A stretch of 64,000 nt of DNA from assembly GCA_005765155.1 (NCBI GenBank), contig VCCP01000002.1, positions 4,712,001 to 4,776,000 on the forward strand. Direction: 5' to 3'. A program made the position numbers and the translations under genes. Under the pieces are notes generated by a model. That model made no database searches. It saw only the letters and a list, made by a program, of their open reading frames with translations, and was not told the DNA's origin. Numbering within the stretch: the first letter of the stretch is position 1; each line of letters opens with the position of its first letter. This DNA comes from Zelopaecilomyces penicillatus. Lineage: Eukaryota; Ascomycota; Sordariomycetes; Hypocreales; Pseudodiploosporaceae. Of this stretch, positions 12,356 to 23,690 are shown one piece after another.

Positions 12356-15300
12356 TTTGTGAGCAATGAGCGAGACCAGTATGCGAATAAGTATTCAAGT
12401 GAGTTTGTTATATCAAAGAAGCAAAGTAGTACTGAAAGGAAAGAAACGGCTCTAAAGAAGAGCCAGGTAAGGATTGTCTGGAGTGATGTTGTGATGGTTC
12501 TGTCTTCTTCAACTCCTAAAATGAAGTCCACACTGCTCGACCTTATATAGAAATCGAGAGTCTTTCTTCCTTGGCTGTCTTACTCATGATAGCAATTTGC
12601 TCACTTGAATCGAGGTTGTAATGGAACAACGATCTCCACCTCCGCATCGCCAGGGGGGAAACCATGTGGCATGGCATGACTCTTCAGATCCAAGTACGCG
12701 TTTGCCCTGACGCTAATAGCATGTAGCACGCAACCGTCCATCGGCCCAGGGTTGCAGGCTGTTCCAATCACGAAATTTACTTGTAACAATTACCCCGTGG
12801 GGCCAGAAGATGGCAGGCTGCAATCAACAATTCCCAGGTTCTCCACGTGCCTTCAAAGTATACAGGTCGGTCTCAAATACGACTGTATATAGTCATTTTT
12901 GCCTCTGCCTTTTAAGTTGTATTATCAACAGAACTAAGGAGTTTTAAAGACGCGCACAAGTTAGTCACCCCTCTACTCTCGAGGACTTGTGCATACAAAG
13001 CCTCCCAGAGATCTGTATGAGTCGTTTTATAATGCCAAGAAGCCAGTGTCAAGTGACCATATATCATTTATCAGACCAACGGTGCCGAGTGGATGCTGAT
13101 TTGGGAATGCGAGTAAGATTCCAAACCATCAAGATCCTCAACTAAGTTGCTACCATGGAGCGGAACATAGGAAGAGCTAGAGATGTCGACATAGCTTCCA
13201 TGCGCCTCAGGAGAGATCGGGCTTGTACCTGAATCGTTCGATGTCCACTTTTGTCCTAGAATGGTCGAAATGGTGGGTTTCTTAGACAGGAAGGGGAAAA
13301 CTGGAGCAATCCATGTTGTGTATAACTCATTTGGGCTCAAAGGCCGTCGCTGGAAACCCCACCCTGCGAGAAAAGAGAGATTGAGTTGGACAAACTAAGC
13401 GCCCAGGAAGAGCTGCCTCGAAGCGTGGTTCTCCATCATCTAGAATTGCCAAGAAAATCACCTGCCTAATCAGCAATGTGTTGTTAAAATGACGGGAGAT
13501 GGCCCATGATGGCCCACGAAGTTGGTAGGAGCTCGGTCCAATCCCCCGGGTAAAACCACCGACACCAATTCATGGATAAGTCAATGAGACACTGAGAAGA
13601 ATCCTTTCCCGTCCGTCCCGAACCGCATATTCGAGGCAATTGGCTGGTATCACCGATCTTTGAATTACGTTTTCCGATCCCTGTGTTCTGGCATCTCTCA
13701 ATGTGTACACGGTAGCAGCTTAAAGCTGTTGAGCCATCACTGTGATACAAGCCATGTCGGTCGTGGGGATTGGATTATAGAGGAACTGTGGTGCGGAGCA
13801 CGGCGCCTCCGGAGCTCTCATGATACCATTGACAAAGCTGGCCGCAAGCCTTGCATGTTGGCCTTGAGCAACCCCAGCTGACCGTAGAGGTTACACGGCG
13901 GAAAACTAACCGATCAAATTAAGCTTGGACAGGTGGAGACATTATGAAGGAGCCTGTAAACGCCAGTCAGCGATATCCATCTCTCAACCTGTTATGGTGG
14001 GGGGCACATTACAAACATGCATCCAGCCCCACGGTACGCGAGTAATTGTCCTTGGAGTTTCTGTTGCCAATGAATAGCGACACCAACAAATAGGGCCAAC
14101 GACTTTCATCAGTCGTCCAAGATGGGCTTCAACATGCGACCTGTAAGCTTCTGTCGGGGCTTACAACTAGTTAAAGGTGCCCGCTGGCTTGACTTGCCCA
14201 AAACCAGTGTGGTCTGGACGACTATTGACTGTAGGTGGTAGTGTGGACGATGGACAAGATGCAAATCCCTGCACCGCAGTGTTTCCCTTGCTGCATTGGT
14301 ATCTTCGGCCACGTTTTCGGAACTTGGACGACCTGGGGAGGGTTGCACTGTTGCATGCCTGGAGCCTGGAGGCATGGCTGCAACTTGCACCTTGCAACTT
14401 GCAAGGGTAGCGGTATAGTGTAGATGGCTCAACACTGCCACGATCCAGCCATGAGAGCAGGCATCGTCTGTGGAAACCTGGGGAGCGCCATTCCTGCTGT
14501 ACACGGTCAGCAATGCTTGCCCACTTGTGATGCTGAAGATTCGAAGCCACCCCCAGGCCATAAGCACATGAATCGGCGATTCTCCACTGTTGGCCCGTGG
14601 CTGCTCGAATCAGTAATTACGGGGAGGGAAGAGGGGATGGCTTAATTACCTTACTGTGGGTGGAAGAATGGTGAATGAGAGGATCATGATCATGTCATGT
14701 CATGCATGCCTGCAGGCTGTGGCCTAGGTTACACCGAAGTAGGTTGGAAGGATTTGGAATCGTTTGTTTTCCAGACCTTGCCGGCCGGCATTGCCTCCAT
14801 GGAGTCACCTGAACATCCCGCAGGAATCACGACTGTAATCGCAAAGACTCAATCAACGGATGTGATAAGCGGTGATGGACGGGCGAAGCATGGCGTTGAA
14901 GGGCGAGTAGATTAGTCGAAGAAGCAATGAGGGCATGCAAGAGGGAAATCTCGTGATTCCGCTCAAGTGTCCTGTTCTCCGTAGGGAGTGAGGTCGCGGT
15001 GCCTGCCTTAAGCCACAGCGGGTAGTTACAGTGCACGATGCACCTAAAGATCTGTGTACAACGAACACCAAAGATCCATCTCAGAGCAACTCAATTAAAT
15101 CCAATAAGCATCTGGCTTGTAATTCATACCTAGTTACAGTTTTACACAACTCAGGGACTGACACAGTGTCCGATTGATGGATTATGTACCCTTGCTACTT
15201 GTAACTTGTTTGCACATGTCCCTGAATTCAATGAATTACTACGAAAGTCACGTTTAAAACTCGGAGCTTAATGGGCTGCAATTTTTGGGTGAAGAGGATA

Positions 15301-15635
15301 ATCCCCAAGAAAGCTGCACAGCAAAAAACAGTGGATAAAATCGAACTGACCTATGGAGTTCTTCAGTAGAGACTGAATATAGCCTATGAGCGCTGAATGC
15401 TTATCTACCTAATTACCACTCGCCCGGAACAGTCAACAGCCCAGCCGGCCAGCTCGTCTATACACTGACTGCTCCATATATCCATGTACAAATGTTGGAG
15501 GAATCATGAGAGACAAAATCCACCCTCTTAGTGGATTCGCATATAATTTAAGAAACATCAAAGACATTGCCAACTTGTCCAATACACATGTGTGTGCACC
15601 AGGAAACCTACGCTCTTTCTATGATCTATGGCACC
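12356..15635. other. 3.3-kb intergenic region between GH64 and SCS-alpha-like genes
   Basis: It begins with the GH64 promoter. A 90-codon minus-strand frame at 13071..13340 and a 152-codon frame at 14109..14567 have no recognisable motif, and I do not support them as genes. The rest is short frames and AT-rich patches. Confidence 0.4.
12541..12549 (-). promoter_or_regulatory. TATA-like element of the GH64 gene
   Basis: On the minus strand this reads TATATAAGG, about 186-194 bp upstream of the GH64 start codon. This is a plausible core-promoter position given a 5' UTR of around 150 nt. Assigned from sequence only. Confidence 0.5.
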
Positions 15636-16968
15636 CTATTGCTTCAACAATTCACTCATTACAACCCCCATGAGTCCAGGATGTGGCACCACAACCGCAC
15701 CCGCATCTTCAAGGGCCTTCGCTTTCGCTGCGGCTGGAACATCTCTAGAAGATAAGACTGCCCCTGCGTGCCCCATGATCCTCCCTCGTGGAGCGGTATG
15801 TCCTGCGACCATGGCTACAATGGGCTTCGGTTGCGAAGTTGATTTGCGATAGGATCGAATCAGTTCAGCAGCCTTGAGCTCAGCCTCTCCACCAATCTCT
15901 CCAATGACAATTATTCCTTTAGTTTCTTCGTGCTCGAAGAACAGCCTAAGCCCATCGACAAGGGTGGTACCTAATCCAATTCGTTAGTATCTCAACACCT
16001 CATTAGAATGACTCCCATTCTCTGACGACTTACCTGGTAGCAAATCGCCACCCATCCCAAGCACGATGCTCTGACCTAACCCTGATGCTGTTGTAGCACC
16101 GACAGCTTCATAACTCAATGTGCCCGACTTTGACACAATTCCAACACAGCCCTTCTGATACTGGCGGTAGGGCATAATACCCACACGGCACTGTTCAGGG
16201 GCAATTATGCCGGGACAGTTGGGACCGACCAAACGTGTTTTGTTTTGAGTTCGTAAAGCCTCGTGTACACGTAGCATGTCATGGACTGGAATGTGCTCTG
16301 CTACAGATACTACTAAGGGAATCTCGGCTTCTATGGCTTCAAGGATGGCCTTGGCTGCAAATGGAGCTGGGACGAAGACGGCGCTGACATGTGGCTTTAC
16401 TTCTTTCATAGCCTGTAAATGAGATATAAGTATATCCTATGATTGAACGTGAAAGATCGCTCACCTCGCTCACGGTGTTGAACACGGGCAGTCCAAGATG
16501 TATCTGGCCGCCTTTGCTTGGTGAAACACCACCAACGACACGTGTGCCATATGCGATGGTATCTTTTGCATTCGCTGTAGCCTGAGGGCAATCCATCAGC
16601 CGTCTGCATTGGTGATTTTCTTGAAGATTGAAGTATAACAAATGCTTACAGCCTTGCCAGTGAAACCTTTGTCACAGTGTCACTGTGTCAGCATATAAGA
16701 TTGACCAATAATACTGTAACCACTGTAGAAACTCACCTTGATAAATGACTCGGGTATCTTTATCTATGTGCAGATTGTGTATTGTGCTGTCGTATCCATT
16801 GGGATGCCATCTTGAACACGACGTTGTCAACTGCCGTATGCATCGCGGGATTGGTGTTGTTGCTGGCCGTGCTCGAATCATCGTTGACGCTTGGCGTGCT
16901 ACATGATGAGAGGGCATTTCATCTACGCCGCCGTGTGCATCCGGCTGGGAACTTGTGAGCTGGGGCAA
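15636..16968 (-). CDS. succinyl-CoA ligase alpha-subunit-like protein (divergent)
   Basis: Five exons, 16737..16968, 16650..16666, 16465..16581, 16034..16412 and 15636..15970, give 359 aa (1080 nt). The N-terminus is basic and Ser/Thr-rich, as expected for mitochondrial import. Family landmarks are DKDTRVIYQGFTGKAATANA, GTRVVGGVSPSKGGQIHLGL, FVPAPFAAKAILEAIEAEIP, VSVAEHIPVHDML, RLVGPNCPGIIAPEQC, IVSKSGTLSYEAVGATTASG and the phospho-histidine loop MGHAGAVLSS. The second exon is only 17 nt and encodes GFTGKA with the flanking bases. The enzyme joins succinate and CoA with NTP cleavage in the TCA cycle (family knowledge). After the His loop the usual glycine-rich GGKGGA-type stretch is replaced by SRDVPAAAKAKALEDAGAVV, ending MSELLKQ. 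This may be a secondary paralogue. The partner beta subunit is not in the window. Confidence 0.88.
16673..16687. repeat. perfect palindrome in intron 1 of the SCS-alpha-like gene
   Basis: A 7-bp inverted repeat (CACAGTG/CACTGTG) around one central base lies just upstream of the acceptor of the 17-nt exon. It sits between the probable CTGAC branch site and the AAG acceptor. It may form an RNA hairpin that shortens the branch-to-acceptor distance. Confidence 0.6.
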
Positions 16969-17397
16969 TGCGTGGCTTTTGAGCGTGAATTGGCCAACAG
17001 TTGATTGATTGTAATAGTTGGAAGATTGCGATTAATGGATGATCATGTCAATTCCAGTTGGATCTCTATGGCTAAATACATCCCTTCTGTTGCCCCGCTA
17101 CCGCCCCGCGTTTGGAGTTTCCCTTGCCGGAGCCGGAGCCGAAGCCCATCGTCTAGGTAAAGTACTTTAGTACCTACATAGGTCTTCGTCAATAGTCAAT
17201 CAATACTCATCAGCTTTGGCATCTACCTGGATTGGAAAAGAAAGTTTAGCGGACTCTTTGTATTTTCTCTACTTCGAGGCTCTTATTTTCCAAGATACTA
17301 AATAACTAATGACTTAACCAGCCCTCGGGCATGTTTGTCTAGGTTTGAGCCAAGATGCCCCTCCCCAAAGTCTGCGATACCTCCCACCCTTCAATGA
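16969..17397. other. intergenic, SCS-alpha-like promoter
   Basis: This 429-bp gap separates two minus-strand genes. It contains the 5' flank of the SCS-alpha-like gene and the 3' flank of the cyanamide hydratase gene. No other feature is seen. Confidence 0.45.
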
Positions 17398-18258
17398 CTA
17401 CTCATATTGCTTCATCAAGGTGTTGGCCAAGATCTTCTTATCAAAATCAGGTATATGGGTGGTATGGCACCACGGCTTGAGCCGAATTTCCTCCCTCACC
17501 GTCTCGGCGAAGCAGCCCAGCCAGCCCAATCGCGGGAAGACCTTGATCACGTCCTCGCGGGTATCATCGTGAATGATGTCCCGTATTTGATGCAAGTGAG
17601 GATGCTCGCTGACATTGTCAAAAATGGTGGCTAGCTGGATGATTTGGCCCAGGAACGTGATGGCACCTTCGGTTCCAAGGTCTTGGTGGCGAATGATGGT
17701 CTCACAGACAGCCTCAGCCTGGTCCTTGGAGGCTCCCATCGTTTGGAGAAGATTTAAAGCTTTAAACCCCCCGTAGAACTCGAATGACATGCGAGTAGCT
17801 GATAGGTTTTCCTGTGCAGTTCCGATGTCGTGCAGGAGCGCGGTCAGCGCCAGAGTAGATGGAGAAAGCATGCGCTCCTGATCAGGGAATTGTTGCTTGA
17901 CAATGGCAGATGCTATTATAAATTATTAGCAAGCGTTCAATTTGACACTCATTTAGTGGTGGTGACAAGATGGGCCAACAATTTCATAAGGACTTTGGGA
18001 TGAATGGCGAAGAGTGTAGTGAAGACGTATTAACATACCGAAATAAAAGACTCTCATTGAATGGTGGTAAGTAGGCAAGGGGAGTTTGTCCTTGGTGTAC
18101 TGCTGCACCTGGACCACAATCGGATCATTGGATGGCCATTCCACTTCAGAGACTAGCAGACGACGTGGGGGATTATCAAACGTTTTGCCATTGAAGAGCT
18201 GATTTGCATCACAAGGAACAGCAGTCCAGCCATTCTGGGCTTCTTCATGGGCAGCCAT
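17398..18258 (-). CDS. HD-domain cyanamide hydratase
   Basis: Two exons, 18039..18258 and 17398..17912, give 244 aa, the length I recall for the Myrothecium enzyme and close to yeast Ddi2/Ddi3. HD-superfamily ligands are visible as YHHSMRVFYF (first His), ALLHDIG (His-Asp) and TIIRHQDLG (further His). The family stretch FEFYGGFKALNLL also fits. The N-terminal GWTAVPCD and LVSEVEWPSNDP and the C-terminal DFDKKILANTLMKQYE are typical of fungal members. The enzyme hydrates cyanamide to urea using a metal (family knowledge) and is presumably cytosolic. The intron (donor GTATGT, acceptor ATAATAG) keeps phase. A TATA motif about 215 bp upstream and a telomere-like TTAGGG motif about 35-45 bp upstream of the start are noted separately. 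It has no evident link to its neighbours. Confidence 0.9.
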
Positions 18259-18287
18259 GATGTAAATGATGTGATGTGAAATGGGGG

Positions 18288-18301
18288 TTGGGGTTAGGGT
18301 T
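18288..18301. promoter_or_regulatory. telobox-like motif upstream of cyanamide hydratase
   Basis: The + strand reads TTGGGGTTAGGGTT, containing one exact fungal telomere repeat unit flanked by near-units. It lies 30-45 bp upstream of the cyanamide hydratase start. Telobox motifs occur in some fungal and plant promoters (general knowledge). A function here is only inferred. Confidence 0.4.
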
Positions 18302-18470
18302 GCTGTCGATATGGGATGAGACCTGATATGGCGTCACTGTATGTAAGTGGGAGAGGTAAAAGGTTCGATGCGAATCCAAAACTTGAATGAGGAAAAAAGA
18401 TTTGTTGATTGCTCTGATGAGTTTGTGCGATGAAGAAAATCTCACTTTTGTGGGAGGGGAAAATGGCGCG

Positions 18471-18479
18471 ATTTATATA
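18471..18479 (-). promoter_or_regulatory. TATA-like element of the cyanamide hydratase gene
   Basis: The minus strand reads TATATAAAT about 215 bp upstream of the start codon. A plausible core-promoter element, assigned from sequence alone. Confidence 0.4.
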
Positions 18480-19021
18480 CATCTTTGCAATTTAGATGAA
18501 TGCCTGAAACGACAGCCTGATGCCATCACCACTTCCGAGCTTAGGTGTAGTGAACCAAACCAACGCGGGGAACTTGAATGAATTACGTTCCTGGATGGTT
18601 GCTTACGCAATGCACTCAATTAATGGAAACATTCTAAATTTGATCAACGAAAAACTAAACGAGGTTGTGTGACACTCATCAGAACATTAGATAGAGTTGC
18701 TCAATTCAAGAAAAAGGGCACGCAAGCCCAATGTATGGTTTTTGCACCTGCAAACACCTGCACTCCATGATCAAGGCTATGTTGCCGTGTTCATATTTGG
18801 AAGATAGCTCGTCAAACAATGCCAAATAAAATGCATCGCAATCGATGAAAAAGTGCAGCTAATATGTATGTTCAGATTGGTAGGTTGAGTTTCAGTGAAC
18901 CCAGAAAAGCTATATGCAGTAAAGTTGACTGTGGGGATGTGGACACGATCCCAAGAATCCGGAAAAAGAAGAAGAAAAAAACTTGACCCCCCCACTCATC
19001 AAGACGGCAATATCTTCACAT

Positions 19022-19440
19022 TTAACCTTCCAGAGTCAAACACTTGATCCTGAAGTTGCCGTATTCAGCATCAAGATTGACGCATCCAGGCTCCTGCTCG
19101 ATAAGATAATCAAGCCATTGCCCTGTGCATACGCCTCCGTTTTTGGACTTTTCGGCCCACGCCTCCCACCGCCGACCCTTGCCTCCGGCATCAATGTAAA
19201 CAGAGTGGGATGAGTCGTCCATGGTGACGTGCTTCAACCTGTCGTTGTGATGGCCGTAGTTTAGGTTTTTGCTACGAATGCCAGTCAATCGTGGTGGAAA
19301 TCTAGGAAAAGGCTGGGCCGTGATCCGGATGCAAAACAAACTTACCAATCGTGGGTTTTGTATTCATTGGCCTTGGGCCTGGCAGCAAAGGCTTGGCCGG
19401 TGATGACCGCGGCCAGGAGCAAAGTGTTGGTGAGCTGCAT
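19022..19440 (-). CDS. small secreted cysteine-containing protein
   Basis: Two exons, 19346..19440 and 19022..19271, give 114 aa. The N-terminus MQLTNTLLLAAVITGQAFAA is a clear signal peptide. The mature part has four cysteines (THDC, GVCTG, PGC, IKC), enough for two disulfides. It also has the motifs RRWEAWAEKSKNGGVCTGQW and EPGCVNLD. The intron has donor GTAAGT. The first AG would create an in-frame stop, so the acceptor at CGTAG, which restores the frame, is chosen. Small secreted proteins of this size and cysteine content are common in plant- and insect-associated Hypocreales and are often tested as effectors. I recognise no enzyme family and assign no function. A TATAAATAAATA element lies about 145-155 bp upstream. 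Confidence 0.72.
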
Positions 19441-22014
19441 GTCGATGGTTTGTATGTAGATGGTCGTGATGATTGTGAAGGAGCGTTGGGGAGTGGAAGA
19501 GAGACGAGGGTTTTAGTTTGTCTGTTCGAGATGGATTGATGCACTGAGATGGGATGAACTCAATGGAGTAGCTCCGGAACCATTATTTATTTATATTTGT
19601 AGCTCTTTCGGAATTGCACCCCCAGTCTGTGATGTAACCTCCGCTATCGAGCCAGCATGTGTCCATCGCGGATTGCCGTCTGCAGGTCAACACTACCAAC
19701 AACATAGCGACTAGGCGAGAATTGGCAGGTTTCTTTGCTTGACAGCAAACCCACTAAGTCAGAACCCATGCTCGGTGAAGTCGAAATGGTGGGGACATCA
19801 ATAATAACAAACTCGTTCCATAATTTAATTACCTCCAATATATATCAAACTGAAGTGCCTGAATTAACTTGGAGACGACCCTGTTATAATATTAAGCCAA
19901 ACCAAGTTCTCCGTCGTGCAAATATATTGACCAGAGGATGGAGGAACCCCTGTTGAAAGCTCCATACCATGTGGTTCGGTCAGCCAGACTTGCTCTGTTC
20001 AAGGTTCCCATCTCCGGTAGAGTCCGGAGAGTATTAGTGGCAACAAGAACGCAGATCTTGGTCCATTTTTGGAGATATTTTTACAAGGTATATGGATATT
20101 TTAAAGAGGAGAAAGCCTTATTGTATCGACATGAAGGTGAGTACTTAGTTAAAGCGCAGTGTGCAAATAGAACCCAATTCGGGACTCTTCATCCGTTCAG
20201 AAAAAAAAAACATAAATAAATAACACGTGAATGTACCACCGAATATTATGTCAAAATAAAAAAAGACTGGTAACTGCCCACGTGTAAGTCGCTGGCAGTT
20301 CATGTAAAATGAAGTATTTTCGCAACAAATTGACTTCGCACACTAATCGAACCAGTAAAAAAAAACAGACATCCTATCGTCGCGCCATCACTAAGAAAAG
20401 GGCATTCGCAAAAGGCCCTGCCCCATTTCCCGTGAGCTCGGGGGGATCATCGCCGAGGTTACATTCCTTTCCCGCATGTCCACTTCTTTTTGACGTGTTT
20501 CGGAATGAGATGCCGCCCATCCCTCTCATGCTACATATAACACAAAGAAAGCAAAAAGCAACATGAAGAAAAATAATTAAATAAAAATCCATGCTCTCCC
20601 ACACCTCTTTTGATACAGAGAATCGCAAAATGAAAAGCACCGCTCACCCTCTTGAACGGCGAAATGCGAGTCCTTAAGGAGTATGTATTCCGTCGCTCAA
20701 CTGCTATTACATCATCCGCAAACTTCGAAGAGGGCGAACTGAGTCAGATTGCACCACTATGGCTCACATTATGAGAAACATGAAAAGCTGGCCTTGAGGG
20801 AGAAAGACTAGAAGAGCGAACTGGGTTTTCATACTTGCAGAACGCAAAATTGAGTAAGTTGGTCATTGTGGAGTAATGCCTGTAAAAGGTGAATATTCAC
20901 CTCTACTCGCTGGGTAGACGACTGTAATATTGGCATTATCGGCTAACATGCCCAGGTTCATGAAATCACAAAGGCGCTGGAAACAATACCAAGGGAATAA
21001 ACGACTGACAGCAAAAATGAATAGAGGGAGAACGTGGCGGGCTGTAACATGCCCACTCTACAATGTGGGAAAGATCTACTTGCAGGTTGTGGTGCAAACT
21101 CTGAGAACTGATCGATGGAATACGCAAGTAGAGTTGACAGTGCAGCCTAACAGCTTAGGTCTCTTTCATTATTGGATATGTTTGTCACTTCTTATGGAAT
21201 TGTAACACTTGAAAGCTCATTCCTTCTCGGAGTGTGTCCATTCTATATGATGAGTCCTGCAAACAAAATAAACGGAGTAGGCAGTTTCCTATTTAGATCT
21301 ACCCTCTTAGGCGAAACTTGTACGCTCATCATAGATCAATTATTAAGAAATCTGTAAAACCCAGACGATGTCGAAAATGACAGATCCGACAGATCTCATG
21401 TTGTTTCACAAGATTGGTAGTCTTAGCAAGCAGAACACCTAGATCTCACAACCACCCGTCTATGGTATACTATGCAAGTACATCAATACTCAGGCAGCAC
21501 TAAAGCATCTCACGCTTTCTGTTCCCCATATACAGTGGCTATACAGCATTACTTCCAATTCATATACCCTCTACTTTGATGCACTTTACTCACTACCATC
21601 TTCGCCCACTCATCGCAAGTATTTGCCCGTAAAACTATGGAAAAGACGCTGATTAAAGAATATTCAAGCATTGAATTGACGCGATGTGTGAAATCTAGCG
21701 CATGATTTATTTTAGTCAAGATTGTTCTCCTTGAAGTTTGGCTGCTGGATGGAGGCAGTGTTCATAATTGTGAATCAATGCGCCGAACACAAAATTCTAG
21801 TTGATACGCTGAGTATTGAATAGGTTATTAGTTGTTCCGTCAAAGTACTGACGAAACAATGCAGAGACTACGGAGCATACGAAACACGTAAATGACAAGA
21901 TAAAGAACATCAGAGTTAGCCATTATCCGCAGGCTCCATTCCGTCATCAACTTCTTGAATAAGCCCAACATATCGACAGATCTCAGCTTTTTGTAAATTA
22001 ATAACGACCCCCAC
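19441..22014. other. 2.6-kb AT-rich intergenic region
   Basis: It starts with the promoter of the small secreted protein gene. The rest is AT-rich with homopolymer A runs near 20200-20260 and 20355. No supported gene, tRNA or element was found. A 93-codon + frame at 19938..20219 lacks motifs and is not called. Confidence 0.4.
19584..19595 (-). promoter_or_regulatory. TATA-like element of the small secreted protein gene
   Basis: The minus strand reads TATAAATAAATA about 145-155 bp upstream of the start codon. This fits a core promoter for an inducible gene. Confidence 0.45.
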
Positions 22015-23278
22015 CTACCCCAAACTGTCAATCTTCTGTTGCCAATTCTCATCCTCCAGGACGAGCCTCAGCCGCTTGTCCAACCAGGTCAAATCATCTG
22101 GGCTCAAACCAGGACCGCCGGCCCTACAAATACTCAACATTAGCGCTGTTCCATGCTCTCTGCGATCTGCTTGAAATGGGTTTCTTCAAGATGGATGGAA
22201 AATATCTTACCAGTGTCCCCAGATGGATGGAAACGGGATGCATTTCCCAACGCCCTCAGTCATGCACTTGACCTCGTAATGGGAGTCTTCTGGCGTAAAG
22301 TAGAGATCTTTTATACCTGGGAGAACAAGTGTCTTAGCCTTGATACTCCTCATGGCCAACTCAAAGTCCTTGTTATATGGTTCCTGGTTGGAGCAGTCCG
22401 CTAATTGCCATGTGTGCAGCATGACAAGCAAGTTTTCGGGATCTAGATGAGAGGTCAGCTTAAAGTCGCCGATAGATTGTAAGGATGCGTCCCGGTTCTG
22501 AACAAAATCGGACTGGCAGGAGAAACAGACCTTTGGAACAGGCCCAAGACTCCCAGAAATTGATCATAAAGTCCTCGAGGCTCTTGTAGCCCAGTACCGT
22601 TTCATAGAGTTTTTGCCGATAAAACTCCTGGCTAAATCCCCATCCCGCATACACACGTCCAAAAGCCTTGAGTCCAGCGGTTTGCTCTTCCTTGGTCCAG
22701 ACTCTGTACTCATTTGCCGCAGTTGCCTCACCGGCAGCACTGCCAGCAGATGCCGCTCCTTTGGCTGCAAGCAGCGCAGTCTTCACACCCTCCAGGAAGA
22801 CCTGGTTATGAATAGAAGTACGGGCGCTGCCACAAAAGGGCACCCCGAGATCCACGAAGTCGGGATATTGGGTTAACCACTGGTATGCCTGCATACCACC
22901 CATGCTCCAGCCAAGCACCATGCGGGCATGCTTCACGCCGAGGCCCTCAGTGACAAGCCGGTATTGGGCAGTGACATTATCCCGGATGTCGATAACAGGG
23001 AATTGCTCTGATGGAGATCGCTCAGTATTGGATGGGCTGCTTGATTGACCGTTGCCGAACATGGCCGGGATGATTATGAAGTATTTCTTGGGACTGAGCG
23101 CCTTGTCATCGCCAATGAGCCACTCATTGTCTGATATGCCACCGCTGAACCATGAAGGGTAGATGATGGCGGGGTTGGAGGAGTCACCAAAGGTCTTGTA
23201 AGCTATGAAGGCATTCGGGATTGTCTCTCCGGAGACTAGCTTGAAGTCTCCAAGCTGGAAGAGTTTGTAGTCAGTCAT
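22015..23278 (-). CDS. alpha/beta hydrolase, homoserine O-acetyltransferase-like
   Basis: Three exons, 22531..23278, 22211..22442 and 22015..22123, give 362 aa starting at MTDYKLFQLGDFKLVSGETI. An upstream ATG at 23311 would add 11 residues. The fold markers are YKTFGD, the oxyanion region YPSWFSGG, the nucleophile elbow LGWSMGGMQAYQW (Ser at about 125), an acidic residue near LVLPGIKDLYFTPED and the C-terminal His in SIWGHWAGGPG. This is the MetX-like family, which includes homoserine O-acetyltransferase and many fungal hydrolases annotated only by fold. True Met2 enzymes are usually longer, so the substrate is open. The first donor is the less common GTCTGT, but it is phase-consistent and restores DPENLLVMLHTWQ. 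There is no signal peptide. Confidence 0.85.
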
Positions 23279-23677
23279 ATCTGCAGTCAAATTACTGATG
23301 GCCAAAGTCAAGATCCAGTAGGTTAATGTAGTGAAGATCGACAGTTTCTCTGTCGGTGCTTTTTAGAGGAGGCCATCTACGGGTGACTGAGAATGATGTG
23401 CGCATTATGTAACAACTGAGGGGGAAGCGGCAGCTGAGTTCTACAATTGAGGGGAAGCGGCATTTGGCGGGTCAACGTATTCAAGCTTGCGCTGCATGGA
23501 AACCTGGTGATTATTGTGGAAGCAATATACACGGACGATGAGCAGACGCAACGCCCATGATGTCGAATTCCGGTATACGATGAGAATGTAAGAAGAAAGA
23601 CACCAACAGCATACCCACTCACCCAAGTTTCAACCCTGAGCACTGTGTGGTCAGCCAAAAAGTGGGATCATTGCCAG

Positions 23678-23690
23678 AAACCCTAACCCT
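23678..23690. promoter_or_regulatory. telobox-like motif upstream of the alpha/beta hydrolase
   Basis: The + strand reads AAACCCTAACCCT, two near-perfect reverse telomere units, about 400 bp upstream of the hydrolase start. Functional role inferred only. Confidence 0.3.

Larger units (their letters stand above)
18259..19021. other. intergenic, cyanamide hydratase promoter
   Basis: A 763-bp gap containing the promoter of the cyanamide hydratase gene (TATA and telomere-like motifs) and the 3' flank of the small secreted protein gene. No gene is supported. Confidence 0.45.

Noticed and set aside
13071..13340. 90-codon minus-strand frame, preceded by a possible CGCAG acceptor
   Set aside because: No recognisable motif, no convincing upstream exon and no conserved pattern. 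It might be a last exon, but the evidence is too thin.
14109..14567. 152-codon minus-strand frame
   Set aside because: Composition is mixed and other frames across the same bases are equally open. No domain is visible.
19938..20219. 93-codon plus-strand frame
   Set aside because: AT-rich region with biased residues and no motif; likely chance.
22460..22530. Open reading through the first donor of the alpha/beta hydrolase
   Set aside because: It gives a truncated protein without the catalytic acid and His. Splicing restores LLVMLHTWQ and WGHWAGGPG.
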